Shown piece by piece: positions 52,901 to 62,800 of a stretch of 64,000 bases of DNA. Each line of letters begins with the position of its first letter. The stretch's first letter is position 1. The stretch is from Alteriqipengyuania_B sp035481675. Its GTDB lineage: Bacteria > Pseudomonadota > Alphaproteobacteria > Sphingomonadales > Sphingomonadaceae. The notes below the pieces were generated by a model. It was not told the DNA's origin. It did no database searches and worked only from the letters and a program-made list of their open reading frames with translations. The stretch lies in assembly GCF_035481675.1 (NCBI RefSeq), contig NZ_JAYJJW010000001.1, positions 744,001 through 808,000 on the forward strand. The letters run 5' to 3'. Both the position numbers and the translations under genes were made by a program.

Positions 52901-53375
52901 CGAGGCGCGAGAGCAGCGCCTCTGCATGATCGGCCTGCCCGTCGGCCAAAAGCTGCGTCAGCCCGCCTTCGCTGGCGCCGGTGAGCGCGATCAGGCCATC
53001 CGTGTGGCCTTCCAGATCGTCCATCCGGACGTGCGGTTCCAGCTCCAGCGGCCGGTCCAAATGCGCGCGGCTGACGAGATGGCACAGGTTATCCCACCCC
53101 GCCTCGTCCTGCGCATAGAGCGGCAGGTAATCGACGCCCGCCCCGCCCTGTTCCCGCGCCATGCCCAGCAGCGTACCGACGATGGGCTGGATCCCCTCGT
53201 CGAAGCAGGCGGCAGCGAAGGCGACCGAGCCGTAGAGCCCGTTGCGGTCACAGATGGCGATTGCGGGGAAGCTGCGTTCCTTCGCCAGCTTGGCGATGGC
53301 CTTGGGCTCGATTGCGCCCTCCAGCATCGAATAGCTGGAAAGGACGCGTAAAGGGACGAAGGGAGCGAAAGCCAT
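49902..53375 (-). CDS. dnaE: DNA polymerase III subunit alpha
   Basis: 1157 residues, the main replicative polymerase. PHP domain at the N-terminus (LRVLSSYSMLEGAIEPKAIAKLA; core HxH replaced in part by SYSMLEG), polymerase palm with the acidic MPDFDIDF motif and GRGSGAGSLVAW upstream, helix-hairpin and OB-fold parts in the C-terminal third, ending SDRLRLVA. Length is normal for alphaproteobacterial DnaE1. The N-terminal PHP metal ligands look incomplete, consistent with proofreading by a separate DnaQ. Its 3' end is shared with the convergent small membrane-protein gene. Confidence 0.97.
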   Translation of the reverse strand: MAFAPFVPLRVLSSYSMLEGAIEPKAIAKLAKERSFPAIAICDRNGLYGSVAFAAACFDEGIQPIVGTLLGMAREQGGAGVDYLPLYAQDEAGWDNLCHLVSRAHLDRPLELEPHVRMDDLEGHTDGLIALTGASEGGLTQLLADGQADHAEALLSRLESMFPQRLYIELARRGNAVEIAAEEALIDLAYVRDLPLVATNPANFADPHFYAAHDAMLCIANSTQIEAEDRPRSAKDSFVKSERMMEEAFADIPEALANTLVVAQRCAIAPPKRPPILPSLAGDLEGEAKMLAEDARKGLEARLEPYGEMSAEERKAYFDRLDFEVEIIVGMGFPGYFLIVADFIKWAKDNGIPVGPGRGSGAGSLVAWALTITDLDPLKLGLLFERFLNPERVSMPDFDIDFCETRRGEVIRYVQAKYGADHVAQIITFGKMKARAVLRDCGRILQMSYGHVDRLCKMVPNHPTDPWTLPRALNGAAEFKREYSNDNEVKRLVDLALQLEGLPRNSSTHAAGVVIGDRPLARLVPLYRDPRSDMPVTQFDMKYVESSGLVKFDFLGLKTLSVLQKAVDLLARRGVEIDLGALAWDDPGVFDLLKRGDTVGVFQLESEGMRRTLTAVKPTKFEDIIALVSLYRPGPMDNIPLFGKRKAGEVPIEYPHPKLEGILAETYGIFVYQEQVMQAAQILAGYSLGDADLLRRAMGKKVQAEMDAQRTRFCDGCLEVSGIDRKQANELFDLIDKFAGYGFNKSHAAAYALLAYQTAWLKAHYPEEFYAASMCFDMHQSEKLAIFVDDMRRNGIDLLPPDINESEAEYVVQPTDDGYAVRYGLGGLRNVGEKAMAAIVSEREGSGKFTSLEEMFGRLPQGCMNRRQLEALASAGAFDTLEPNRALVHDNAELLMAVADAAERERSSGQVALFGGEDDAGSNLRLKETAEWSRPDMMAKERETFGFYFSAHPVQAYREVASANGARTYAGLMGGGTEGAGRSRAVMAALVEDVNIGKTRKGKDFIRADFSDTTGQFSAACFDEELVEPFRKWAASGECVLLTVELDQPSPDEPPRVTVRGARPLGEVTSAARMLLRLDVADEAGLAQLAASVSQDAQATGEIVVRLATSEGSFVTMRLGRNFRVDGELAERLGEIPGLANVSIAARSGSDRLRLVA

Positions 53376-53432
53376 GGCGCCAATATGCGAACGCCGGCGG
53401 GATTCGCCAAGGCGCAGCGCCCGCCTATCCCC

Positions 53433-53762
53433 TCACTTGTCTTCCACTTTCGCGATCTTCCGGCGGGTGTCCCGAATTGTCGAGAAAGCGCCGTAGATCA
53501 CGAGGACCGCGAGGAAGATCCACACCCACACGGGGATGTTCCGCCCCGCTATCGCAAGATAGAGATAGGCCGACACGAAGAAGAACCCGGCCAGCAGCGT
53601 GGGCACAACCGTCGATTGCCCCGCCCTCGCCCGTCGCACGAGCCAGGCGATCGACGCGAGGAAGAAAGGGATCGCGCCCACATAAATCGCGCCGAAAATC
53701 CACGGATTGACGCCATATTCGCTGCCGAGCGACAGGAACCATTCCTGGCCGGTTTCAATCAT
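53433..53762 (-). CDS. Small membrane protein, unknown
   Basis: 109 residues, ATG preceded by GGAGCGAGGGGG. Three hydrophobic segments (about 20-42, 54-72, 76-94) with basic residues on the cytoplasmic loops (VRRARAGQ, RDTRRKIAK), suggesting three membrane helices. No family recognised. Between dnaE and the small protein at 53778, on the same strand. Confidence 0.7.
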   Translation of the reverse strand: MIETGQEWFLSLGSEYGVNPWIFGAIYVGAIPFFLASIAWLVRRARAGQSTVVPTLLAGFFFVSAYLYLAIAGRNIPVWVWIFLAVLVIYGAFSTIRDTRRKIAKVEDK

Positions 53763-53777
53763 CCCCCCTCGCTCCGG

Positions 53778-54059
53778 TCAGTCTTCGCGCGGGAAATCGG
53801 GCCGGTCGGCCAGTGCGGCAACTTCTTCGGCGTGGTATTCGCGATCGCCCGCCTTTTCGATGTAATAGGCCGAGCGTTCTTCGGCGGGGAGCAGCATCAT
53901 GTGGCGGACAATATCCGCAAATGTGCCGCTGCGCAGGCCCTTGGCGCTGTCGAGCACGCCGCCGCCATCGTCCTTGCGGTGGAGCGAGGCGCGGTCGTCC
54001 CACGCGAACCCCTTGTGCTCGCTGGTGTCGCCGTCGAATGTGCTGGGATGGTCGCTCAT
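53778..54059 (-). CDS. Small conserved protein, unknown
   Basis: 93 residues, ATG preceded by GGAGGA. Soluble, charged and without signal or membrane segment. Contains a likely helical stretch FADIVRHMMLLPAEERSAYYIE (core MMLLPAEERSAY) and an acidic end. It looks like small conserved proteins found near lolD in sphingomonads, but no family name can be given. It may share a transcript with lolC and lolD upstream. Confidence 0.65.
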   Translation of the reverse strand: MSDHPSTFDGDTSEHKGFAWDDRASLHRKDDGGGVLDSAKGLRSGTFADIVRHMMLLPAEERSAYYIEKAGDREYHAEEVAALADRPDFPRED

Positions 54060-54109
54060 GAAATTCCTCCGGTGTTTGGGAGTTAACGCACCGCAGCGCG
54101 AGGCGTTTC

Positions 54110-54784
54110 CTAGCCGAGCACGCCGTCGTGCAGGCGGACCACCCGGTCCATCTTGGCCGCGAGCCGCTCGTTGTGCGTCGCCACGAGCGCGGCGCTGCCT
54201 TCCCCGCGAACCAGCGCGAGAAACTGTTCGAGCACCTTGTCGGAGGTATGTTCGTCCAGATTGCCCGTCGGCTCGTCCGCCAGCACGAGGCGCGGCTTGT
54301 TGGCGAGCGCGCGGGCGACCGCCACGCGCTGCTGTTCGCCGCCGGAAAGCTGGCTCGGCCGGTGATCGAGCCGGTGGCCGAGGCCGAGGGCGGTAAGAAG
54401 CTCGCCGGCGCGCGCTTCCGCCGCGTCTTTCGGCACTTCCGCCACCAGCTGCGGGAGGACCACGTTCTCGCTCGCGTTGAAATCCGGCAGCAGGTGGTGG
54501 AACTGGTAGACGAAGCCGAGGTGGTCGCGCCGCAGTCTCGTGCGTTCGTCGCCGTCCATCTTTTCCGCCGCTTCGCCCGCGATGCGAATGGAGCCGCCAA
54601 AGCCGCCTTCCAGCAGGCCGACGGCCTGCAGCATCGTCGACTTGCCCGAACCCGACGGCCCGAGCAGGGCGACGATCTCGCCCGGCTGGATGACGAGGTC
54701 GACACCGCGCAGCACGTCGATACGGACATCGCCCTGCTCGAAACTGCGGGTCAGGCCGCGAAGTTCGACGACCGGGCTATTCAT
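54110..54784 (-). CDS. lolD: Lipoprotein-releasing ABC transporter ATPase LolD
   Basis: 224 residues from the ATG at 54784, overlapping the end of lolC by eight bases. Walker A GPSGSGKST (about 42-50), the Lol/MacB-typical Q-loop VYQFHHLLPDFNASENV, signature QLSGGEQQRVAVARAL and Walker B LVLADEPTGNLD. Powers extraction of outer-membrane lipoproteins from the inner membrane to LolA. The numerous predicted lipoproteins in this window would be clients. Confidence 0.95.
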   Translation of the reverse strand: MNSPVVELRGLTRSFEQGDVRIDVLRGVDLVIQPGEIVALLGPSGSGKSTMLQAVGLLEGGFGGSIRIAGEAAEKMDGDERTRLRRDHLGFVYQFHHLLPDFNASENVVLPQLVAEVPKDAAEARAGELLTALGLGHRLDHRPSQLSGGEQQRVAVARALANKPRLVLADEPTGNLDEHTSDKVLEQFLALVRGEGSAALVATHNERLAAKMDRVVRLHDGVLG

Positions 54785-56018
54785 AACGCAGCACCTGCAC
54801 CGGATCCGTGCTGGCGGCACGGCGCGCCGGATAGAGCGTGGCGATGAAGCTGAAGACCAGCGCCATGACGCAGATCGCGACGATCTCTGCCGGATCGACG
54901 CGCGCGGGCAGTTCGGTCAGGAAACGCACTTCCGGGTTCCACAATTCGACCCCCATCATCCACTGCACGCCTTCGATGATCCCCTGCCGGAAGAACAGCA
55001 GGACGAGGCCGAGGACGACCCCGGCGATAGTGCCGAGCGCGCCGATCAGGAAGCCGGCGGTAACGAAGATTTTCAGCAAGCTGCGCCGCGTCGCGCCCAT
55101 CGTGCGCATGATGGCGATATCGCGGGTCTTGGCGCGCACGAGCATGATCAGGCTGGACAGGATGTTGAACACCGCCACCAGCACGATAATCGACAGGATC
55201 ACGAACATCGCCACCCGTTCGATCTCCAGCGCTTCGAACAGCGAGCTGTTGATGCTTTTCCAGTCGGTCACGACGGCGCGTCCGGCCAGGCTTTCCGTCA
55301 CCGGGGCAAGCGTCTGCGTGACCGAATCCGGATCGTCGGTCATCACCTCGATCATGCCGACGGTGTCGCCGATCAGCAGCAGGGTCTGCGCGTCCTTCAT
55401 CGGCATGACCACAAAGGTCTGGTCGAAATCGTATACCCCGACCTCGAAAATCGCCGCGACTTCGTAGCCGATCTGGCGCGGGACGGTGCCGAAGGGCGTG
55501 GAGCGGCCCTGCGGGTTAATGATCGTGAGCGTCTGGCCCAGCTGGAGGCCCAGGTTCTGCGCCAGCCGCGAGCCGATGGCGACCTTGTTCGACCCCGGTT
55601 GCAAGGCGCCGAGGTCCCCCTGCAGCAGGTTGGGCTCCAGCCGGTCGATATCCGCCTGCAGGTTGCCGCGCGCCATGATCGCGGCGGCGCGGCCTTCGTA
55701 ACTGGCGAGCAGCGGCTGCTCAATCAGCGGCGAGGCACGGGTGACGCCCGGCGTATCGCGAACTTCCTCCAGGATATCTTCCCAGTTTTCCAGCTGGTTG
55801 CCGTAGGCCTGGATAACCGCGTGGCCGTTCAGGCCGCTGAACTTGTCCAGCAATTCGGCGCGGAAGCCGTTCATTACGCTCATCACGATGACGAGCGCGG
55901 CCACGCCCAGCATCACCGCGACCAGGCTGATGCCCGCGACGAGCGCAATGAAGCCCTCGCTGCGGCCGGGCAGCATGTATCGCTTGGCGATGGTCCATTC
56001 GAAGGGGGAGAGGATCAA
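54777..56018 (-). CDS. lolC: Lipoprotein-releasing ABC transporter permease, LolC/E family
   Basis: 413 residues from a TTG (MILSPFEW), the usual N-terminus of the family; no better start is visible. One membrane helix near 24-46 (VAVMLGVAALVIVMSVMNG), a large periplasmic domain (about 50-265), then three helices in the C-terminal FtsX domain, including MRTMGATRRSLLKIFV. In alphaproteobacteria a single LolC/E-like protein (sometimes called LolF) can form both membrane subunits, and no second copy is present here. Confidence 0.93.
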   Translation of the reverse strand: MILSPFEWTIAKRYMLPGRSEGFIALVAGISLVAVMLGVAALVIVMSVMNGFRAELLDKFSGLNGHAVIQAYGNQLENWEDILEEVRDTPGVTRASPLIEQPLLASYEGRAAAIMARGNLQADIDRLEPNLLQGDLGALQPGSNKVAIGSRLAQNLGLQLGQTLTIINPQGRSTPFGTVPRQIGYEVAAIFEVGVYDFDQTFVVMPMKDAQTLLLIGDTVGMIEVMTDDPDSVTQTLAPVTESLAGRAVVTDWKSINSSLFEALEIERVAMFVILSIIVLVAVFNILSSLIMLVRAKTRDIAIMRTMGATRRSLLKIFVTAGFLIGALGTIAGVVLGLVLLFFRQGIIEGVQWMMGVELWNPEVRFLTELPARVDPAEIVAICVMALVFSFIATLYPARRAASTDPVQVLRYE

Positions 56019-56215
56019 AGCGTGCGCGCCGTGAAGGAAGGATCTGGATTCAGCATGAATGCAGCGCGCAGTTACCCATCCCGCCCCTGAAGGGCAACTG
56101 AATTGGCGCTGCCCTTCCCACCGAATGTCCGGACCGCCCGTTTACCATTGCGATACCGAAGGCGTGGTAGGCGAAGGCGCCGCACCATGCGGCCGGGGTA
56201 ACGATACTGGCGACA

Positions 56216-57406
56216 TTGGCTAAGATCGGCAGCGCGAGCCGGACATCCGCGTGGCGAGGCTACAGCTTCGTCGCGGTGGTCATGGCACTTGCGACGATGC
56301 TGGTGGTGGCCAGCCTGTTGGCCCACCAGGCTGCAGGCGAGCGAGATGCCGCCACGCGCCAGCTGCGCGCGACGCAGCAAGTTCTCTCGGCAACAAGCGA
56401 GCTGGAAATCCAGCTGTTGCAGGCCGTGCGCGGACAGCGCGGATACTTGCTGACTGGCGATCGGATGTTCCTCCAGCCTTTTGAAAAAGCCCGGCCGCAA
56501 ATTGCCGGACGTCTGGAACAGCTGGAGATTGCCACCCGGGGCGATGCGCCCCGGCATGAAATGGTCGGGGAAATACGCGACAAGTCGAACCTGCTGTTGC
56601 AGGATCTGTCGGACACCATCGCAAACCAGGCCGACGGCGATCACGACGGCGCGGTCGACCGCACTGCCATCGCCGACGGCCGCCGCCGGATCGAAAGCGT
56701 CTCGGCCAGCATCATGCAATTCGAACAATCGGAACGCGAACTGCTGGAATCGAGGCTCGCCAGCGCCAACGCCGCCGCGGCCGAAACCGAAAACTATCAA
56801 TATAGCCTGACGCTGGTCGGCTTCCTCCTGCTCGCGCTCGGAATATCCGTCCTCGTTTCGCTCAAGCGGGCCGTGCGGCGCGAATCCGAGATACGCAACG
56901 AGCTTCGCCGCATCGCGGCGACCGACGAGCTTACGGGTCTCGCCAACCGCCGCGAATTCCTCGCTGCGCTGGATCGCGCCGTCGCCGGAGCAAAGCGGCG
57001 CCGTGCCCCGCTCGCCGTGGCCATGCTCGACATAGACCATTTCAAGCGGATCAACGATACCTTCGGGCATCCCGCGGGCGATGCCGTGCTGCGCCGGGTC
57101 GCCCTGACTGCGGTCGATATCGTGCGCGCGGAAGACCTCGTCGGCAGACTTGGCGGAGAGGAATTCGCCGTGATCCTTCCTGCCGCGCCCGCGCAAAGCG
57201 CCTTCGATGTATGCGAACGGCTGAGGCTGGCCGTGCAGTCCTCCGACCTGGAGCTGGAGACCGGCTCGCCGATCAGCGTCACCCTGAGCACCGGGATCGC
57301 CGCCCTCGGCCCCCACGACACCGCCGAAAGCCTTCTCGCCCGGGCGGACCAGGCGCTTTACGATGCGAAGAACGGCGGCCGCGACCGGGTCTTGCTGGCA
57401 GCCTAG
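56216..57406 (+). CDS. Membrane diguanylate cyclase with CHASE3-like sensor domain
   Basis: 396 residues from a TTG; the ribosome-binding site is weak and no later start preserves the first helix. Two membrane helices (about 16-36 and 197-216) flank a helical periplasmic domain resembling CHASE3 (LLQAVRGQRGYLLTGD). The GGDEF domain (about 230-395) has active motif GGEEF at 313-317, catalytic Asp272 in LDIDHFKRIND and an intact inhibitory I-site RAED at 304-307, five residues before GGEEF. It should make c-di-GMP in response to an unknown signal, with product feedback. Its stop shares a palindromic CTAG with recG. Confidence 0.92.
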   Translation: MAKIGSASRTSAWRGYSFVAVVMALATMLVVASLLAHQAAGERDAATRQLRATQQVLSATSELEIQLLQAVRGQRGYLLTGDRMFLQPFEKARPQIAGRLEQLEIATRGDAPRHEMVGEIRDKSNLLLQDLSDTIANQADGDHDGAVDRTAIADGRRRIESVSASIMQFEQSERELLESRLASANAAAAETENYQYSLTLVGFLLLALGISVLVSLKRAVRRESEIRNELRRIAATDELTGLANRREFLAALDRAVAGAKRRRAPLAVAMLDIDHFKRINDTFGHPAGDAVLRRVALTAVDIVRAEDLVGRLGGEEFAVILPAAPAQSAFDVCERLRLAVQSSDLELETGSPISVTLSTGIAALGPHDTAESLLARADQALYDAKNGGRDRVLLAA

Positions 57407-59469
57407 CCCCCGCGAAGCAGCTGTACGCCGTAATCGCGTTCCAGCAGGTAAAGCAGCAGCCGCGCCGCCTGCCCGCGCTCTCCGTCAAGCCCGCCGTCGC
57501 GGTCGACCAGCAGGCGCGCATCCTCGTGCGCGATGGGCAGCAGGCGCTGGATCTGCTCGAGGCTGGCGATGTTGAAAGGCGTGTCGCCGGACTGGCGCGT
57601 ACCAAGCAATTCGCCCCCGCCGCGCAGGGCGAGGTCTTCTTCCGCGATACGAAAGCCGTCCTGCGTCTCTCGCATCAGCGCGAGCCGGCGGCGCGCCGTT
57701 TCGGACAATTCGTTCGATCGCATCAGCAGGCAGGTCGATTTCTCCGCCCCGCGCCCCACGCGCCCGCGCAGCTGGTGCAATTGTGCCAGCCCGAACCGTT
57801 CGGCCTGTTCGATCACCATGAGCGTGGAGTTTGGCACGTCCACACCGACTTCGATCACCGTGGTCGCGACCAGAACCTTGGCCGCGCCATCGGCGAAGCG
57901 CTGCATGTTCGCATCCTTCTCTTCCGGCGGCAGCTGGCCGTGGACGAGCACGATGTCGTCCCCGAATCGCGCCTTGAGGCTGGCGAAGCGGGCTTCGGCG
58001 GCAGCAAGATCGTCGCTCTCGTTGTCGCTGCCGCGCACCATCGGGCAGACCCAGTAGGCCTGCTGCCCCCCCGCAACGTGGCGCGCCACGCCTTCCACCA
58101 CTTCGGGCAAGCGTTCCATCGCCACCACGCGCGTGTCGATCGCCTGCCGGCCCGGCGGCAGCTCGTCGAGCTTGCTGACCTCCATCTCGCCATATTGCGC
58201 CAGTGTCAGCGTGCGCGGGATCGGCGTGGCGGTCATCGCCAGCGTGTGCGGCTGGCGCTTTCCCTTCTGGCTCAGCATCAATCGCTGCCCGACGCCGAAG
58301 CGGTGCTGTTCGTCGATCACGACGAGGCCCAGGTTCCTGTAGGCCACGCTGTCCTGGAAGATGGCATGGGTGCCCACGACGATGTCGATCGACCCGTCGA
58401 GCAGGCCCATCAGCGTGCCTTCGCGCGCACGGCCCTTGTCCCGGCCGGTCAGCAGCGCCACCATGACGCCGGTCGGCTCCGCCATCTTTCGCAGCGTTTC
58501 GAAATGCTGGCGGGCGAGGATTTCGGTCGGCGCCAGCATTGCCGCCTGCGCACCCGCCTCCACCGCGACCAGCATCGCTTCCAAGGCCACCACCGTCTTG
58601 CCTGCCCCGACATCGCCTTGCAACAGCCGCAGCATCGGCGCGCCTTGCGCCATATCGCCGGCGATCTCGTCGATCGAGCGCCGCTGCGCTCCTGTCAGCG
58701 GAAAGGGCAGCTCCAGCCTGTCTCGGAGCCGCCCGTCGCCCTGCAATGCTAGCCCCTGCCGCTTGCGTCTGCTTTCGCGTACCAGCATCAGCGCAAGGCT
58801 GTTGGCGAGCAGCTCGTCATAGGCGAGCCGGTCGCGCGCGGCCTCGTGCGGGCCCTTGTGCGCCAGGTGCAGCGCATCCTGCCAGCTGGGCCATCGCGCC
58901 TTGTCCAGCTGTCCGCGCTCGATCCACTCGGAAAGCTGCGGCAGTTTCGCCAGCGCCTGCGCAACCAGCGCGATGACTTTCGGCTGCGTCAGGCCTTCGG
59001 ACAGCGGGTAGACCGGTTCCAGCAAGCGGCCCATGGCTGCGCTGCTTTCGGTCTCGACCTGCTCGGGATGCACGATCTGGAGCATCTGGTCGTACTGGTC
59101 GAGGCGCCCCGCGACCCACCGCGTCTCGCCCACCGGCAGCAGCTTCTTGCCGGTAAAGGCGGCGCGCCCGAAATACGTCAGCGCGCAGATGTTGCCCATC
59201 GCGTCCTGCGCGAGGATGCGGTACGGCCCGCGCGGAGAGCGGCTGGCGCGATGCTCCGTGGGGGTGAGCGCCACCACGATCTGCTCGCCTACGCCGGCCT
59301 CGTCGAGATCGGCCACGGCGCGGCGTTCCACGAAGCGGTCCGGCAAGTGATAGGCGACGTCGCGAATGCGGCCGAGGCCGAGCTTTTCCAGCGGCTTGCG
59401 CAGCTTCGGCCCGACGCCGTCCAGCGTCTCCACTTCGGCGAACAGGGGGTTGAGGACTTCGGGCCGCAT
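57403..59469 (-). CDS. recG: ATP-dependent DNA helicase RecG
   Basis: 688 residues from the ATG at 59469, preferred to 59478 for its spacing to AGGATGG. Wedge/OB domain (about 1-180), helicase motif I LLQGDVGAGKTVVALEA (core GDVGAGKT), motif II DEQHRFG, motif III TATPIPRTLTLA, motif VI QLRGRVGRG. RecG regresses and remodels stalled replication forks. Convergent with the diguanylate cyclase and divergent from sdhE. Confidence 0.97.
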   Translation of the reverse strand: MRPEVLNPLFAEVETLDGVGPKLRKPLEKLGLGRIRDVAYHLPDRFVERRAVADLDEAGVGEQIVVALTPTEHRASRSPRGPYRILAQDAMGNICALTYFGRAAFTGKKLLPVGETRWVAGRLDQYDQMLQIVHPEQVETESSAAMGRLLEPVYPLSEGLTQPKVIALVAQALAKLPQLSEWIERGQLDKARWPSWQDALHLAHKGPHEAARDRLAYDELLANSLALMLVRESRRKRQGLALQGDGRLRDRLELPFPLTGAQRRSIDEIAGDMAQGAPMLRLLQGDVGAGKTVVALEAMLVAVEAGAQAAMLAPTEILARQHFETLRKMAEPTGVMVALLTGRDKGRAREGTLMGLLDGSIDIVVGTHAIFQDSVAYRNLGLVVIDEQHRFGVGQRLMLSQKGKRQPHTLAMTATPIPRTLTLAQYGEMEVSKLDELPPGRQAIDTRVVAMERLPEVVEGVARHVAGGQQAYWVCPMVRGSDNESDDLAAAEARFASLKARFGDDIVLVHGQLPPEEKDANMQRFADGAAKVLVATTVIEVGVDVPNSTLMVIEQAERFGLAQLHQLRGRVGRGAEKSTCLLMRSNELSETARRRLALMRETQDGFRIAEEDLALRGGGELLGTRQSGDTPFNIASLEQIQRLLPIAHEDARLLVDRDGGLDGERGQAARLLLYLLERDYGVQLLRGG

Positions 59470-59525
59470 GGGAGCCATCCTATAGCTGCTTGCGCGCGCT
59501 TGGCGAGTGCCCTACCCGCGCGGCC

Positions 59526-59804
59526 ATGCCTCCCGCCCAGCTCGACCCGACCCGTCTCGCCCGCGCCCGGTTTCGCGCCTGGCACCGCGGCACGCGCGAG
59601 GCCGACTACATGATCGGCGGCTTCCTCGATCGCTACGCAAGCAGCTGGTCGGAAGAAGACCTCGTCTGGTTCGAGGCGCTTCTGGACCACGACGATGTCG
59701 ACGTGATGGCGTGGGCGCTTCAGACCCAGCCAGTGCCGGAACGCTTCGCTGGCGCGCAGATGGAGGCGATGCAGAAGCTCGACTACGTCGAAATCCCGCG
59801 CTGA
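59526..59804 (+). CDS. sdhE: Succinate dehydrogenase FAD assembly factor
   Basis: 92 residues from the ATG at 59526; the 59490 start adds residues not seen in the family. The diagnostic RGTRE motif (family RGxxE) is followed by ADYMIGGFLDRY, and WFEALLDHDDVDVMAW completes the four/five-helix bundle. SdhE helps attach FAD covalently to SdhA. sdhB is encoded at 11.5 kb. The mfd gene begins 36 bases downstream, an arrangement frequent in sphingomonads. Confidence 0.95.
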   Translation: MPPAQLDPTRLARARFRAWHRGTREADYMIGGFLDRYASSWSEEDLVWFEALLDHDDVDVMAWALQTQPVPERFAGAQMEAMQKLDYVEIPR

Positions 59805-59840
59805 CGGGAACGCCCGCCGCCGCCCTGCCTTGAGCCTGTA

Positions 59841-62800
59841 ATGCCCGATCTCTCCCGCATCCTTTCCGCCGCGCAGCCGCTGACGCTGGCCCATCTCGCC
59901 CGCGGCGCGCAGCCGCTGGTGATGGGCGACCTCGCGCGCGCCGCGAAGGGCCGCGGTGTCTTCATCGCGCCCGACGAAACTTCGATGGCATCGGTCGCCG
60001 ATGCGGCGCGTTTCTTCGCGCCCGAACTGGAGGTGATCGAGTTTCCGGCCTGGGACTGCCTGCCCTACGACCGCGCGAGCCCTGCCCTGTCCGTCAGCGC
60101 GCGCCGCCTGTCCGCCCTCTACCGCCTGCAGACCGGCAAGGCGCCCAATCAATTGCTCGTCACCACCGTCAACGCGGTGCTGCAACGCGTGCTCACCCCT
60201 TTCCGCATCCGCGAAAGCGTGCGCGAGCTCAAACCGGGGATGGAGATCGGGCACGAAAGCCTCAGCCGGCTGCTCCAGCGGCAGGGTTATGGTCGCACCG
60301 ACACGGTCATCGACCACGGCGAATTTGCCGTGCGGGGATCGATTTTCGACATCTTCCCGAGCGGGCTCGAAAACGGCTTGCGGCTCGATTTCTTCGGCGA
60401 CGAACTGGAAAGCCTGCGCCTGTTCGATCCGAACACGCAGCGCACTGTCGGCACGCTCGATTCCCACCTGTTGCTACCCGCCAGCGAAGCACTGCTGGAC
60501 GAGGAAAGCATCAAGCGCTTCCGCAGCCGCTATCGCGAGAAATTCGGCGCGGCCGCCACGCAGGACCCGCTGTACGAAGCGGTCAGCGACGGGCGCCGGC
60601 TGGCAGGCATGGAACACTGGCTGCCGATGTTCGAGGAGCGGATGGCGACGCTGTTCGACCACCTGTCTGACGGCGATGTGTGCATCATGGACGGCGGCGC
60701 GGTTGCAGCGGTCGAGGAACGGCTGACCGACATTGCCGACTATCGCAAGGCGCGCACCGACACCGCCGGGCAGGCGAAGGGCAACTACCGTCCGCTCGCC
60801 GCCGAAGCGCTGTACCTGAGCGAAAGCGAATTTGCCGAAGCGGCCGCCGCGCGCCCGATCCACCGCACCTCCATCTTCGACGAGCCGGAAAGCGACACGG
60901 TGCTCGATTTCGCCTTCCGGGCAAGCCGCGATTTCACGCCGGAGCGGACACAGAACGCCAATGCCTACGAAGCTGCGGCGAAGCATTTCGCGGCAGTCGC
61001 GAAATCGGGCCGCAAGCCGATGCTCGCCGCCTACTCCACCGGCAGCCGCGCGCGCATGGCCTCCATCATCGAGGAAGCGGGGCAGAAGGTTGCCCTGGTC
61101 GACAGCTGGCAGGAAGCGCTCGGATCGTCGGCCAAGGGCACGCTCGCCGCGATGGTCCTGCCGCTGGAGAGCGGCTTTGCAAACGACGAACTGGAATTCG
61201 TCACCGAACAGGACCTGCTCGGCGACCGGCTCGTTCGTCGCCGCAAGAAACGCAAGAGCGCCGATGCCTTCCTGGCGGAATTGCAGTCGCTTAACCGGGG
61301 CGACCTCGTCGTCCACATGGACCACGGCATCGGCCGCTACCTCGGCCTCGAACCCATCGCCGTCGGCAAGAGCCAGCACGACTGCGTGATGCTGGAGTAT
61401 TCGGGCGGCGACAAGCTCTACATCCCGGTCGAGAATATCGACGTCCTTAGCCGCTACGGCAGCGAGAATGAGGGCATTACGCTCGACAGGCTTGGCGGCG
61501 AGGCATGGCAAAAACGCAAGGCCAAGCTGAAGGAGCGCATCCGCGCCATCGCCGGCGACCTGATGAACACCGCGGCTGCACGCGCCCTGCGCCAGGCGCC
61601 GGTGATCGAGGTCGAACCCAACGCCTACACCCAGTTCGTCGACCGCTTCCCGTGGGAGGAGACGGACGACCAGGATGCCGCCATCGACGATACGATGCGC
61701 GACCTTGCACGGGGGCGGCCGATGGACCGCCTCGTCTGCGGCGATGTCGGTTTCGGCAAGACCGAGGTCGCGCTGCGGGCCGCCTTCACGGCGGCGATGA
61801 GCGGCCAGCAGGTGGTGATGATTGCGCCCACCACCCTGCTCGCCCGCCAGCATTACCAGAATTTCTGCGAACGCTTCGCCGGCTTCCCGCTCAAGATCGG
61901 CCGCCTCTCGCGCCTCGTCCCGTCGAAGGAAATGAAGGACACGCGCGAAGGGCTAGAAAGCGGCGATATCGACATCGTTGTCGGCACCCACGCCATCCTG
62001 TCGAAGAGCACGAAGTTCAAGCGCCTCGGCCTCGTCATCGTGGACGAGGAACAGCGCTTCGGCGTCACTCACAAGGAAAAGCTGAAACAGCTGCGCGCCG
62101 ACGTTCACGTCCTCACCCTGACCGCCACGCCGATCCCGCGCACGCTGCAGATGGCGATGACGGGCCTGCGCGAGCTTTCCACCATCCAGACCCCGCCGGT
62201 CGATCGCCTTGCGGTGCGCACCTACGTGATGGAGTGGGACGAGATCGTGATGCGCGAAGCGCTGCTGCGCGAGCACCATCGCGGCGGGCAGAGCTTCATC
62301 GTCGTCCCCCGCATCGCCGACATGGCGGAGCTGGAGGAATGGCTGCGCGACGCGGTGCCGGAAGTGAAATTCGTGACCGCACACGGCCAAATGAGCCCGA
62401 CCGAAGTGGAAGAGCGGATGAGCGCCTTCTACGAAAAGAAATACGACGTGCTGCTGTCGACCACCATCGTCGAAAGCGGCCTCGACATTCCCAGCGCCAA
62501 CACGATCATCATCCACCGCGCCGACCGCTTCGGCCTCGCCCAGCTTTACCAGCTGCGCGGGCGCGTAGGCCGGGCCAAGATCCGCGCCTACGCCTACCTG
62601 ACCTACGCGCCCGACACGCAATTGTCCGAAATTGCGGAAAAACGGCTCAAGGTCCTCGGCGATCTCGACAGCCTCGGCGCGGGCTTCCAGCTTGCGAGCC
62701 ACGACCTCGACATTCGCGGCGCCGGCAACCTGATAGGCGACGAGCAGTCCGGTCATATCAAGGAAGTCGGCTTCGAGCTTTACCAGTCGATGCTGGAGGA

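Noticed and set aside
51039..53351. A 770-codon open frame on the plus strand inside dnaE
   Set aside because: It lies antisense to a full-length, strongly conserved polymerase gene and reads as low-complexity Arg/Gly/Leu sequence expected from GC-rich DNA.
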